From Rhypophila decipiens (taxonomy: Eukaryota; Ascomycota; Sordariomycetes; Sordariales; Naviculisporaceae): a stretch of DNA of 64,000 bases. Under the pieces are notes generated by a model that ran no database searches, had not been told where the DNA came from, and saw only the letters and a program-made list of their open reading frames with translations. Below are positions 1 through 12,405 of this stretch, in pieces; the first letter of the stretch is position 1; each line of letters opens with the position of its first letter. Location: positions 62,001 to 126,000 of the forward strand of contig MU858127.1 of assembly GCA_033297075.1 (NCBI GenBank), read 5' to 3'. Both the position numbers and the translations under genes were made by a program.

Positions 1-3000
1 AGCAAGAAAAGCCTCCCTAAGACTTGGTGCAAACTCGAGCGCCACTGTTATGCAGTAAATCTTGGTCGAAAAAGGTGAGAGATAATGACGACGGTGGTGA
101 AATCCGAGCACTGTTTGTGTTTGTTCAAGAAGCCGGGCTGGGAAAGGGGATTAAGGGTGATAGACTAGTTTCGAGGTCGATTGCACGTCTTCGCCTTCGT
201 TGTCGTCGCGTTGCAATGTGAATTTCTCGGATGAAGAGCTCTCGACATTCTTAAGTAGGATCGACAAGGAAGTTGATCGGGTCTGGGGTACGTACTTCGT
301 AGTGTACCGTTTGGTACCTGAACTTGACCCGGGAAGTTGAAGAAGTGCAGTGAAGCGTGGAGGAACCGATGGGGCACAAAAAAACAAAAAGTGGACCTGA
401 AGGACTGTTGGGACCAACCGGAAACAAGCCTGGACCCCTGTATTCCGAAGCTCTGGCGTTGCCCCTAGCGGGTGTTTACTGTGCCTTGCAGGGCTTGTGC
501 GAGGTGAGGAAACCTGAGCCTGTGTGCGATGCTTGGCAAATATTACACCAAGACAGACTCGGAGATCAATCCGGATATTTCTTTCTTTTGATCTTTGTGA
601 TTAACTTTATATTGTCTTGTTTCTGGTCTCGTTGGTTATCTTCCGAATTTTGTTTCGGGTAGCCGGACAGGTATCCACTCCCGCCCAAGATGTTGCTTCT
701 TGAACCGCGGACCACGGAAGCAAGACGACAAAAAGTCCAAGAACAAACAACATTAACATGTCTCATGTTTGCTATCCTGAGCCAGCTCCTCAGTACCTCG
801 CCTTGACAGACCACCGCCCCATTGGGTCAACAGAAGACTCCTTCTCTTTTTCCTTTGTTTACTTGCTTCCCCTCTTGATCCAAGGAGCCTAGGGTTTGGG
901 AGCCGCTATTCCTGTACCGAGAAGCCATCAGAGACGGAGCGAGGCTACGGGCGCATACGTGTCGAGTATGGCTGTATATACGCTCAGCCAGTCACAGGTG
1001 ACCCCGTTGAACGAGGCAGAGACGAGCGGGCCTAAGTTGCTCAGGGACTCGATCGTTCGAGCTGGTGACGCTGGGGTCTGAAGCCCACGCGTAGCACCCA
1101 TTGACTTCAAAACTCCGAACGGAATCGACCTGACAGGTTTCGGATGCCCTTTCCTTCACGCCCACCATCGTTACCAGTAGGCTCGTAGCAACTGGCGGAG
1201 AGCGGCGCCTACCCGGACGCCAGATCACCAGCAGCCGTCAGCGTGCCTCATACCAGGTAATCCGGGTTCTGAAGCTGGACAGCTCCTCGCTCGTGGACGA
1301 CCCGAGAAGATTTTGTTTCAGAAGAGTCAAGGCGCAGTCGAGAACAAATCGCCGCTGGGATGCAGTGGCCGAAGACAGCAACTCATGGGCTCAGGAAGAT
1401 AGGGAGAAGTTCTCCAGCGCCGCCTCCAGACCGGCTTCAGAGATAGCTTCGAGTGAAAGCTAAGGAGCCAGCCCGAAGAGGTTCTGTGTCGCCATGTATT
1501 CGTCCTTTCGAAACAATTGCGAAGCAATGCGAGACAGCCTAGCTTGGGGGAGGATCATCGATGATCCAGGCCGACAACGCGCAAGATCCAGAAACCGGAA
1601 TCCTCGACAAGCGGTCCCGACTCGAGAAGAATACCGGGATCGGAGACCCAGCGTGGCAAATATTTCTCCCTGATTAACAAGCAGGGTGGCAGAGGGGCAA
1701 GCAAAACAATAGAACGCAAGATGTCTTGGACCTCGACCGCAGCGCGAGAGGCAGCCTCCAACCAGGATCTGAAAGCGAGCTTGAGGTCAGATACAATAGT
1801 GACACCAAGCAAGGCAATCTGGTAGCAGGCAGGAGGCCGACTCTAGAAGTTGCGGTCTCCGGACCATCTCTTGGGCCTCTGTAGACTTGCCGCTGTCAGG
1901 CATGGCGAGGGGTGAAATGTGAGGAGGTAGTTACTGAATGGCACACAGGGATCAAGCGGTAGAAAAAACAGAAATTGCTGGAACAGAGGCTCTTTTGCAT
2001 ATTCTAACAGCATGTGGGTGGCCGAGATTTTGATAGTTTAAGCGATACAGTCGTCTCTTGTCCGTCTCCATCATCGCCAGCCAAGATCTGCGCATTTAGA
2101 ACTAAGATGATGCCGTTACTGCCGCTGGGCTTTCCCGAGAAGAGCTGGAAAAGAAACGGAAACAAGAGGTGAGAGAAGCTCGACGCCTGGTTGTCGTACC
2201 ACAATCGGTCAGTATACTTAATGCAAAGAGAAGGGCCGAGATATTTGAGTGACTTACGCCAGAGGAACGAATACCGGAGTCCTCCTATGGACCATAGAAT
2301 ATCATACAGTGTGGTTCTTGACAGAGTTGGCGACGCGGGAGATCTCGATTACTGTCGAGAAATGCGGCTGGAGAAAGGCGCTCCAAGTCGAGGCTGATAG
2401 AGAAATCATAGGCGAATACAAGGGGGCGCTAAGTATAGGAATCTGGATCTATTAGCCGTCGCTCCTGCGGACATGATAGCAGAGACATGATGATTGAGAC
2501 TTACTCTAGGAGACCATCGATGGCTATAGCCGCGGCACGAATCGACCAGGTGCTCGAAGGGTCAACCCAGCTCCCAGATTATGGGCCTCGGTCAAGCCTG
2601 AAATAGCCGTAGCCCTGGAGATGTTAGCGGCGATCTAACATGGCTTTCAAAGTTGGAACCAAGTTCGAGGGGGGGGGAGACAAACCAGCGAGGAACAGCC
2701 TGCCTGGAATCCTGAACAAGAGGCACCACCGCTTTGTTGGCTTCTGTTCGCCTCGCCGTGTGCACTGGGTCGACTAGCGTCGCTGTGAGCTTTCCTTGGG
2801 GAGAACCGCATGGCCTTCACTGGATGTGCCGAGGAACCAACACTTGGAATCTGCCTGCTCTGGGCGGCGGCCGACTGCGAAACCCTAAGAGAGCTCCTCC
2901 ACTGGCTGTTTGGTGGGTGACCTCTCGGTCAATGATGGTTCCGGGTGGAGCAATGTCCAGTGTCCACCGCTGAATTCGTGGTGTAGAGGGAATACGGCTT

Positions 3001-6000
3001 CCACCTCGGGTCGGTCAGCCACCGAGCGGGAACTCGGGGCGGACATCGCACATTTGGGTGCCATAACCGTCGTGGTGGTTACAGTAACGACCCAGGCTTG
3101 AAATACGACGGAAGGTTGCAAGGTTCGAGTGAGGTTTTGATCAACAAGCGCATCAGTGGTGGTGACGCCGACCATGGCGGTGCAAGTGACGGCGGGCCTT
3201 GGGCGCCACAACCGTCGTGGTCGTTACTGTAACGTACTCCACGGCTTCCTTGACAACGATCATGTTCACAACGTTGCCATCGGTGATGTACTCTGTCCGA
3301 ATGACTGGATAGATGCCGGCATCTCGACGATGGGTGTTAACCTATTCGACGGTGTTCGGGGCTTCATCCGGCATGGTTGGCATGGAATCGTGGAATAGGA
3401 CGAGTGGCTTATGTGTCAAGAACAAGATTGAAATGGGAGATGAAGGTGATGGTGGAAGAAAATGGAGGTCGAAGGGTCCTTGGCAAGCAAAATGAAAGGC
3501 CAGCTAACAGGTACCTGTGAAATTCGCTACCGGTGTATTAATTGGCCGATCACAGCGGCATCTTTCCTCTCCACCGATCTCTCCGGTCATCGGGCGTCAA
3601 GATTATCACAAGGAATTCATGGATGCGCGTTGGGCGCTCCTACCATGCTCGCCGACGCTGGGTCTGCCGACCGGTCAGCTTAGATCAAGCCACTTTGGGA
3701 TTTCCATGGAAGCAGGCAGCAGGCAGAGGACACTGCAGCCTGGACTTTCAAAGTCCGGCCGAGCGTCATCGAGGACGCTGGCGTGATCTCACAGGATATG
3801 TAGGAAGGCGGGTTTTCATTGTGAGGAGCTACTGCTTCCGATCCATATCCCACACCTCGAAATCTCGATCTGCTAGTCCTCCTTCCATACGATATTTTGA
3901 AAGTTGAAACATTATGGAGCAACCTGTCCGGCATCTCCACAGCCGCACGGCTGCCGACTTGAGTTGAGCAGTATTTCGGGCCCCAGGGATCCTGAGATAT
4001 CCGAGCTGCCCTTCGAACGCTTCACGGGGCCAGCAAGACCATTGGTCCTTCCACGAGTTTGGCGCTCGGAGAATGGCCCCCAGCATCACTCCCGCCCACA
4101 AAGGATGTGTCACTCATGCCGTTATATTCTTACCCATTCTCTGCTTCCTGCTTTGTTTTATGCTGCGCCGATTTCTCCTCGGTTGCTCGTTTGAACTTTG
4201 AATTCAAGCCGTGTCCCTGCCGCCGTGACAAGTTTCCTCTTTCTCGGTACTTTGTTCAAGAAGCCGCCAAACCAGTGACCGCTTGAGCCTTTCTCATAGG
4301 ATGCTGGGACACAAATAGATAACGGTCCTATCGGAGATTCAAGTTTTCATGTCAACCTTCTGCTTGTGCACCGGTCTGTAGATTAATTTTGTATACATCA
4401 AGTGACTGCGGGTACTTTCAGTAGGTCTTTGAATTGCGGTGTCCTGGAAGAGGAAGGAGCGGGTGCACCAGCGCTTGTACCCCGAATTATCGGAAGCGGT
4501 TTCAAGCAAGTTGCAGATGTGCCTGGCTGAGTCTGTTGCGAATGGCCTCATTTGAGTCAAACACTGTCTGGACGACTCTCAATCGGCCTAGTTATACCCT
4601 TTTCCTGGTCTCGATGGGCTCCGATAAACTGAAGTTATGATTTCTAGTACGGCTTACGTTTTACCATACCCGCCCACAGCGAGAAAGAGGGGCCAAGAGG
4701 AGGAAAGCTCTTTGCCATCGAGTAGAGACCTTGATACAGTAATATAATATAGAAGCGGCCTTGATCCAAAAGCCTGAGCGACGGTAATATGAGAAGGGGA
4801 TCCAACTCCAGTTGTTTCATGACAAGGCGAGGTGTAGAAGGGGGCAAGCCGCGAGAGGTTGAGAGGAGCACCCTGACCATCACCAATTTTATCTCGTGAG
4901 ATATCAGGCCGAATATGTACACTCGATTGTATTAAATATACATTATATATGTGTATTATATGGGGAGCTTAAAGTATCCCGGGCTTGCTTGCCTATTGTA
5001 ATGGATGCCACTCTTCATCAAGAGTCAAGACGCGAGACGCCTACAATTGCGTCGTGAAGATTTTGTGGCCAGCCCATCCTGGCAATGGCATCCATGACTT
5101 TTACAGCATTCCAAGTGACTTGATCAAGCAATGGTCAAAGCTGAAACTTCGATCTGCTCTACCTTGACCTCGGGCAGTGAGGGGAGCTTGGGTCATCTTT
5201 TGCTCCCTTTCGACCACCTCAAGGATCCAGCTGCACCAGCAGCTTCAATCAACACCTCAACTCATCTTCCCAGACTCAAGCCAATAGGGCCTGGTGGCCC
5301 AGGGGGTTCACGTGACATCCTCTAGAGCTTGCAAGCCAGCTATCTATCTCCTTAAGCTCAGCTACACGCATTTTCCCTGACTACAACAACCTGCAGCGCA
5401 CGAGTCTAGCGCAGCACAACTGCTACAACAAGTCAACAACAGAGCATGAGATCAACGATGGCAGCTTGTCAAAATGTAATTTCAGAGCCAGTCATCAATG
5501 CGCCTCTCTCCTCAATTAATTTAGCTTCATCACACAGCGCGCGCCTGACGTCGCTGTCGCGGATCTCGCGATCGCCTCGTAGTGTCCACCTATTCGGCTT
5601 CCGCATTCCTCAGCCCTTCGGTCATCGGCTATCGAGATGGCCAGCATATTCATGCTTATCAAGGCTAACTATTTTCTTACTCCTTTGTCGGCATATTCAC
5701 GGATCATCTCACATACCATGAGACTTGGGCCTTCTTACAAGCCAGCTCGATGTGAGTCATGTGACAAGACGTCGCATACGTGCAAACTTCCTACCAGGTG
5801 ACGGTGACAGGCCTACACACAAACGGCAGCAAGAAGGTCTTGCCCCTCCTAGAAGTCGACAACGACAGCAACAACGACGTCAACAGATTTCATCTACTTC
5901 CTCGGCAGGAGGAGTGGAGCAATCTCTCCGGACGACCTTGGTGAAGATTCGGCCATGATCAAATTCAAAGCAACGAAATGACGGCAAGAAGGTTGACCAG

Positions 6001-6272
6001 CGGGGTGACGACATGAACTTAGAATCGCAGATGGTTCTCGGTGCCGAAAAGATTGATGGCGTCAGGGGAACTTAAGGGGACCAGCAAAAGGTCGGAGCTT
6101 CCTCTTCCGGCCGCCATTATCGGGCCATGACTAGGACTGATCCCAGATCTAGGGGGCTCGAAAGTCAAAACGGCAGGAAAAGATTCCGGACGGGTCCTGG
6201 ACTGAAAGATGGAGAGACCGGTCAAGGCCAGGTCATCCGGAGAGTGGAGTCGACGCAAGACAATGGCCGTAT
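1..6272. other. gene-poor stretch without a supported gene
   Basis: No reading frame here combines good length, a natural start and spliceable structure. A few coding-like fragments can be seen: minus strand about 1555-1905, a Ser/Thr/Val-rich frame near 3050-3400, and a CX2CX6C frame at 5718-5958. None assembles into an intact gene. I read the stretch as intergenic DNA with decayed coding pieces. Confidence 0.5.
5718..5958 (+). pseudogene. possible remnant of a Cys-rich (Zn2Cys6-like) protein
   Basis: An ATG at 5718 opens a short frame carrying CX2CX6C, with Cys codons at 5751, 5760 and 5781. This matches the spacing of the first half of a fungal Zn(II)2Cys6 cluster. The frame stops at 5799. 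A frame shifted by one base then runs to 5958 and encodes an Arg/Gln-rich, then Ser-rich segment that resembles a transcription-factor linker. The second half of a zinc cluster is not visible. It could be a decayed gene, a gene with a sequencing frameshift, or chance. Confidence 0.2.
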
Positions 6273-7340
6273 GGCAGAAGGGGAAGGGGCCGACCACGGT
6301 GAAGCTGGAAATCTTTCCCGGGCTGGAGCCACTTAGTCCTTCACCGGATCACGCAATTGCTCAGACCTGTCCCGTCTGCTGAGCAACTATTGGGAAGTTG
6401 AGGAAAGCGCGGGGTGGGAGATAAGCACCCGGCCTTGTTCCAGTGGGTGACGACCAGGAAAGACTTGGTACGAAAGGACGGTGCCAGCCGCCCGTACTGT
6501 TATCGGCGGGTACGAAGCCTTGTCCAGACCGAGAGAATCCACTCATCAAGATCGGACCGCCTTCTCTAATCCGGAAAGCAAGCGCGACTGCCGTTCATTC
6601 TGCTTCGTGGGCCGGCCAGAATTCTCAGCTATATAATCTCCCAATTCTTCTCCCGAAATCTTTTCTTCTCCTCGACCATCCTGTTCTCTCCAGCAGTCCA
6701 GCTCGCCACATCAAGTTCTCTCGACCCTTTCATTCACGACTTGCAGGCTGGAATCATTCGACCTTGGTCTTTGATCTTCCAGCCCTTTCATTCTTCTCCT
6801 GTTGTCGAATTAGTTTCTCGTCCTGAGAGCCATTGTCGGCGTCACCTCTACAATCAGCTGGAATCGAGCAATCAGTTCTTCAGCTTGTCAATCTACTCTG
6901 CCAGTCCACCTGTTTCTACACCGACCTAGTTAGCCAGGCTGGCTCGACCTCTACCTGTCCTCTCTACACATCTCTTCGGCAGCCAGGCTAGCCTCACCCT
7001 TGCCTCAACCTGTTCTGCTCCCATCACGCCAGCCAGACCAGACTCTACCAGTTTACCTCCTCTACGCCTAACTTCTGGGTCTACACATATCTCGTCAGCC
7101 AGGCCATCGGTCCTGCATCAGCAGTGTCACTAGACTTGACTCTGCCAGTTCTACACATACCTCGTCATCCGGCCTATCTCTGTGCCAACCTCCTCATCCG
7201 ACTTTTTCAACCTTCATCCACCTTGGTCCTCCATTACCATATCATCCAGTCAGCTACTTTGCTGCCCCTTCTAAAGTCCGACTCTCAATCAACCACTGTC
7301 TTGCCCGACTCCTTTCTACAACTTCGCACTTCTTTGCAAC
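6273..7340 (+). promoter_or_regulatory. promoter and long AUG-free CT-rich leader of the MFS gene
   Basis: A TATATAA box lies at 6630-6636. From 6273 to the MFS start at 7341 there is not a single ATG in any frame. Downstream of the TATA box the sequence is pyrimidine-rich and carries imperfect repeats around TCTACACATATCTCGTCAGC (near 6961, 7081 and 7150). I infer a 5' leader of roughly 650-680 nt kept free of upstream start codons. A 5'UTR intron is possible but I could not place one. Confidence 0.55.
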
Positions 7341-9347
7341 ATGTCGGCTTCCACTTCCACCCACCCTGCCACAGACCCGGGCCACCCTGCTCCTATCGAC
7401 TCGGGTGTGATCGTTCGTGATCCCGATGGAATCCATCGAATTGACTGGGCATATGCCCGTCCTGCAGGTACGCGTCCGAGGGTGATTACAGAGGTCGAAG
7501 TGGAGGCGTGGATTGCCCAGTTCAGTTCATTGACTACTTGGCCAGGTGATCAAGATGACGGCCCCAGTGAGACTGAGCCGCACCGTCATCCTATGGAGCA
7601 GTTCGAAGTCGAGGAGCCGCACTCGGCATTTCATCGCGTCTATCTTACCGGCGCCAAGCTCATGGTGGTGCTGGGCTGTCTGATCGTGGGAACCTTTCTT
7701 CTGATGCTGGATACATCAGTGATTGCAACAGCGGTAAGTACCCTTGACTCATCTCCTATTCTTCTTCTTGTCACATACTAAACAGTACCACAGGCCCCGA
7801 GCATCATCAATGACTTCAAGTCGCTGCCCGACCTTGGCTGGTACTCTTCCGTATATCAGCTTGCCTGCGCCGCTATTCAGCCCCTAACTGGAAAGATCTT
7901 CCAGCGGTTCCCCCTGAAATCGACCTACCTGGCTTTCTTCCTTGTCTTCATGCTCGGCTCTGTCCTCTGCGCCACTGCCATCTCCTCCAAGATGTTCATC
8001 ATCGGTCGAGCCGTCGCCGGTTTGGGGGGTGCCGGAATTACGACCGGTGCCCTCACCATCACCAGCACGATTGCATCCCCACAGCGTGCCAACGAGCTCG
8101 TCGGAATCGTCATGGCCTTTTCCCACCTGGGCATGGTAATGGGACCCATTGTTGGAGGCATCTTCTCTCAATATGTCACCTGGCGTTGGTGCTTCATGAT
8201 CAACATCCCGCTTGGCGCTCTCATCATTCCCGTCTTATTATTGATCAGCATCCCTGAGCAAGTCGAGAAAGCGTCCCCTCTTCAGGTCTTCAAGAAACTT
8301 CACCAGCAGCTTGACCTTGTGGGCTTTGCTCTCTTCACCCCAGCAACCGTCCAGCTTCTTCTTGCGCTCCAGTATGGAGCAAGCGGCGAACATGCCTGGA
8401 ACTCGGCCGTCGTCATCGGATTGTTTTGCGGCTCTGGGGGCTCCCTGATTGCCTGGGCCATTTGGACCCATATCCGCGGAAAGGATGCTATTATTCCCAT
8501 GTACATCCTCAAGCCTCGCGTCATTTGGGCCGCTGTCTTGACCCAGTGCTTGATCATGAGCTCGATCTACATGACGACCATCTTCCTCTCGATTTACTTC
8601 CAGGCCGTTCTCAACGCTTCGCCTATTGAATCAGGGCTCGACCTTCTGGCCGGTGTCGTGTCTCAGCTGTTCTTCACAATTGTAACAGGTCGTATGGGTA
8701 AGTCATGTCCAGTCTTCCTTCAACTGCTCTTCAGTTGACCAACACTTTACTAACTTATTTACAGTTGTCAAGACCGGGCTGGTCTCATACTTCGCGGCAA
8801 CGGCTGGATTGTTCACTGTCGGCTCCGCCATCGCGTTCACGTTCTTGGGCGTTTCGTCACAGCCGGTTGAGTACATCGGGTACCAAGTCCTGGGCGGGGT
8901 CGGCCGCGGCGCGGGCATGCAGTCGGTAAGTCTATGTTTGATTTGGACGTTTTGTGCTCTGGCAGTGGCCTGACTGTAGTCTGTGTGTAGCAAATCACGG
9001 CCATCAACTTCTCTCTCGGCCCGGCTGACAATGCGGTCGCAATGGCCGTTTTGATGTTTGCCCAGTTCCTCTTCACGGCGATAATGCAAGTTGTCGCGAA
9101 CGTCGTCTTCCTGGAGTCCCTGCGAGCCGGGCTCGCATCACGCCTGCCACAGGCTGATGCAGCCACCATCATCGCTGCGGGGGCCAGCAGCTTCCGCGAC
9201 GTCGTGTCGGCCCAGGAGCTCCCGGTCGTGCTGGAGGTTTACCTCGGTGGGATTGGAAACGTGTTCTGGATGGTTTGCGGCATCGGCGGCCTTGTAGTCC
9301 TAACAGGACTGATGATGGGTCGGGTCAAGCCTCCTCAGGGAGGATAG
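7341..9347 (+). CDS. MFS drug/toxin exporter, 14-TM (DHA14-type)
   Basis: This is a plasma-membrane proton antiporter of the major facilitator superfamily. Four exons (7341-7733, 7794-8697, 8765-8925, 8991-9347) give 604 residues, usual for the 14-helix subgroup. Every junction is GTAAG...AG and keeps frame. About 110 hydrophilic residues precede TM1, which carries the family signature LDTSVIATA followed by PSIINDF. The RAVAGLGGAGI segment and the GPIVGGIFSQYVTWRWCFMI stretch are the conserved motif A/C-like regions of fungal efflux pumps of the aflatoxin-transporter type. The ATG at 7341 is the first in more than 1 kb. No biosynthetic cluster surrounds it, so the substrate cannot be assigned; multidrug or metabolite export is an inference from the family. 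Confidence 0.93.
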
Positions 9348-10509
9348 GGGACGGTGTGCCGGGGGGTGAGATGAGGGGTGCCGGGGGCCCGGGGGAGGGC
9401 GGAAATATAATTATTTTGAGATTGCAAACGGCCTAGCCGTGGTTTCGGAAGACGACGTCTTCCAATATACTTAGATAGATTGTCAATTCACGAGGGGGCG
9501 GTTTTTGGTGCGGATCACGTTGCCTCTCCTTGCCTTGTGAACTCGTCCTGGACTTGATTAAAGACTGAATTGTCCATCGTAAAGATCATCAGTTACCACA
9601 TTGTCAGGGTACTTCACTGGACAAGTATGTATAGATGCTCTTGGCTGAACGGAGGGTCAAGATACTATCATCCTGATATCTTCTTCATCTTGGTCTCCAG
9701 CGGTGAACTCCCGAGTGGTCATGGGCCTTTCAAGCTGCGAGATTGGATTAGACGGTTGAAAAGTGTGTCAAGTACCATGGTCCAGGGCTGCTGCAGACTT
9801 TCCCTTTAGTCGAGTTCAACTTGATCAGGCCCGGGCTGCCGTTTGAGGTGGTTCGCGTTTGCCTTGGGGTAGTGGTGCTGCGGTGATTCATAACTTTCCC
9901 TCTAAGGATCATCCCCTTTCTTCAAGAGGCGGGTATGGTCTGTTCTTATCCGCCTTGCGCCCGTACCTACTCGGTGTGCGGTGATTGACACGGGAAAGTC
10001 GCCATGTACGTAACGGCTAATTTGTGACCCTTCCCGCTGCTTCCCGCTCCTTCATTTTCACAGTTGTGAGGTTCCTTTTGCAACAGCTGATGTTATCAAT
10101 CATCTCTCAGGTTTTGGGATACGATCTATCTCTTCTCGATGGGTTTCGGAGATTTGTTGACACAACACCGGAAGGATATGTACTTCAAGTACGATGAAAG
10201 AAGACCTCGAGGTATTACTTGTCCCATCCTCAGCAGGAACACCATCAGATTACTTCCGCATGGAGATTCCCGTCCTCACGTCCTACTAGTATTACCTGGT
10301 ACAAATAGCAAATTTCGAAAAAATCTTCGGCTTGGAGAATCTAGTCAGGTGTCTATCTATATAAGTATACTTATCTTCCTGGACTCATTAAACTTCTCTC
10401 TAGGAATCCAGCACCAAACCCGATCAACACCATAAACCTACCTTACCTACAAGCTTCTTGTCATAATTTACCCAAGACTCTACATCGCCCTCAGAATCAA
10501 TCGCCTAAA
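9348..10509. other. intergenic; TATA box of the small secreted protein gene
   Basis: The only recognisable signal is TATATAAG at 10358-10365, about 145 nt upstream of the next start codon, which suits the promoter of the secreted-protein gene. A 98-codon frame at 10139 lacks any coding signature and was not accepted. Confidence 0.5.
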
Positions 10510-10968
10510 ATGTCTTGCAACCTCTTTTCCAAGCTCATCTTCCTCCTTTCTCTCTACGCCCTCACCCCAGTCTCAGCAACTCAGTTCTGCTTCACCGAAG
10601 GCCCCCTGTTCTCCGACCTCACAAGTGGCGTCCGAGACCTTGACTCGGCCATCTACGACTTTTGCAACTCGACAGCCAGCTCGGAACTCAGGTTCGGTGA
10701 AGACCGGCTCGCCTGTTATACGTTCGACAATGACCTTCAACTTGAGCTCCTCATCGCCAACGTAGCATGGGCTTCGGACGAGTGGCTCAGCAATGCCGCC
10801 TGTGTCGACTACTACCGAAATGAGACGCAGACCTGTCCTCACGGCGGCGTGGAGAATGATGATAACGGCTTGGGGTTCGTGATTAGTCCGGCTTCTGGCG
10901 GCTGCTTGTCGGAGAAGAAGAATTCGGCCAAGAACCTGAACGGATGGAAGGGAGGCAGAAAGGGGTAG
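10510..10968 (+). CDS. small secreted cysteine-containing protein
   Basis: This single-exon gene encodes 152 residues. Residues 1-23 form a clear signal peptide with a hydrophobic core and a likely cut after VSA. The mature part has six cysteines, enough for three disulfides, two N-x-S/T sites and a basic Lys/Gly tail. The start is the first ATG after a TATATAAG box 145 nt upstream. I do not recognise the family. Size, secretion signal and even cysteine number fit the broad class of fungal small secreted proteins, some of which are effectors or wall-associated, but nothing here proves such a role. Confidence 0.75.
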   Translation: MSCNLFSKLIFLLSLYALTPVSATQFCFTEGPLFSDLTSGVRDLDSAIYDFCNSTASSELRFGEDRLACYTFDNDLQLELLIANVAWASDEWLSNAACVDYYRNETQTCPHGGVENDDNGLGFVISPASGGCLSEKKNSAKNLNGWKGGRKG

Positions 10969-11489
10969 ATGATGTGCTTGTCCGGGAGTTATTTGCTCTC
11001 GAAGGGAGCACAACTTAAGTTTTGTTTGTTTGTATATGGAGGAAGCTTGGCCGGCAAAGATGGCACTTTCATGCTTCTTGGAGGCAGAATACGCCGGATG
11101 GAGTTCAAGCATGTATCCGTATCTTTCTCAACATAGATACCGCCGCCTCAGATATTTTGTTACCCATTAACCTGTAACATCTTGGGTCCCCAGAAAGATA
11201 TGGTAACGTAGAGAGTCAAGTGGTAATCCCCAGCTTGCGTGTCGCTTTGACACACGACACAACAAGACAACAACTGTGCGTTTTCGATCGATTCCAAGTT
11301 CACGTGTTGACTTTTGTTTCCACAGATCACTTTGACACACTGTTGTCTATGGACACATTTGTCCCATTGGACAAAAACCCTCTACTGCGAAATTGAGTGC
11401 TAACAGAAAACACGAAAGGGCGCAGATCGTTGGCTGGACAACCTGATACAAACGACTTGAGGGGTGTGAGGGGCTGGACCAAACATCAT

Positions 11490-11517
11490 TGGTGGAACCC
11501 GTTAACGGGTTCCACCA
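11490..11517. repeat. perfect 28-bp palindrome
   Basis: The left arm TGGTGGAACCCGTT (11490-11503) is the exact reverse complement of the right arm (11504-11517), with no spacer. The centre contains CCG-N4-CGG, the everted-triplet arrangement bound by some fungal Zn2Cys6 dimers, and a GTTAAC core. It could be a transcription-factor site or a cruciform-forming sequence; the owner gene is unknown. Confidence 0.85.
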
Positions 11518-11655
11518 CCGATGGAGCTCACGTGTCTCACCAGCATTTGGTCAATCGCAGCGAACGCGTCTTTCAATTCTCTTTCCCTTCCCCTCCTTAG
11601 AGTAGAATCTTCGTCGATAGCGCCCAATAGATGAGTCCGCCGGCGGGGAGAAATG

Positions 11656-12405
11656 GCACTGCAATTTTAGCCTCCCCCGAGGGGATGTCCTGCGTCAGGG
11701 TGTATGCTTGGCATGCAAGCCCAGTTTTGTCAGTGTCCAAAGCCTTACAGCACTGCAAATTTAGGCTCACTGGAAGGGTTGACTCCGGGTACCTAACCCG
11801 TATGGCATGCACAACACCGGAGACACCCAGCCAGATCTACGTATTGCACTGCTTTTTTAGCCGCAACGGAGGGGATACAATGATGCTGATGTAAGCAGAG
11901 AATTTGTTTTCACTTTGATGCTGACAGCCGCTGGGCGCTCCTTGTCCCAAACTCAAAATTACGGGAATAACAACCACTGCAAGTGAGTGAATGCTTTTTC
12001 GAGTTCGACATGCGTCCATTGTCCAAACAACATGAAGAACCGGGCGTGGCAAAGCTCGTGAATTCTGAATGCCCAAACGGTATCGACGAACGTCTGGCGT
12101 CACCTCAAGGGCTCTGGTCGTCGCGGTATACGTAAATGTTGAGGCAGTTCGTGCACGTAAGGCATCCATGCGGGCAGCAGATGTTTGGAAACCACACCGT
12201 CTTGAAGTTGGTGGGCAAACTCGATGACTGGCAAAGCGAGTGATTGGTTTGAAGGCCCCCAAGAAGGTGCTGCTGAGGTTCTGGTTACTACACTACAGCA
12301 GCCGGGGGCGTTACCGTATGCACAGGCTGGGGGGTCGTCTTTGCACTGCAATTTTAGCATCGCCTGAGGGGATGGTGCGTGGAATTGCAATTTTAGACTG
12401 AGCGG
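11656..12405 (+). repeat. five dispersed copies of a GCACTGCAATTTTAGC motif
   Basis: Direct-orientation copies start near 11656, 11749, 11845, 12343 and 12384. The two best copies (11656 and 12343) also share the following GAGGGGATG about 20 nt downstream; the third copy (11845) keeps GAGGGGAT with a T-rich variant core. Copies 2 and 5 match only the first part. Spacing is irregular, so this is not a simple tandem array. It may be a regulatory element or a degenerate short repeat. Confidence 0.6.
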
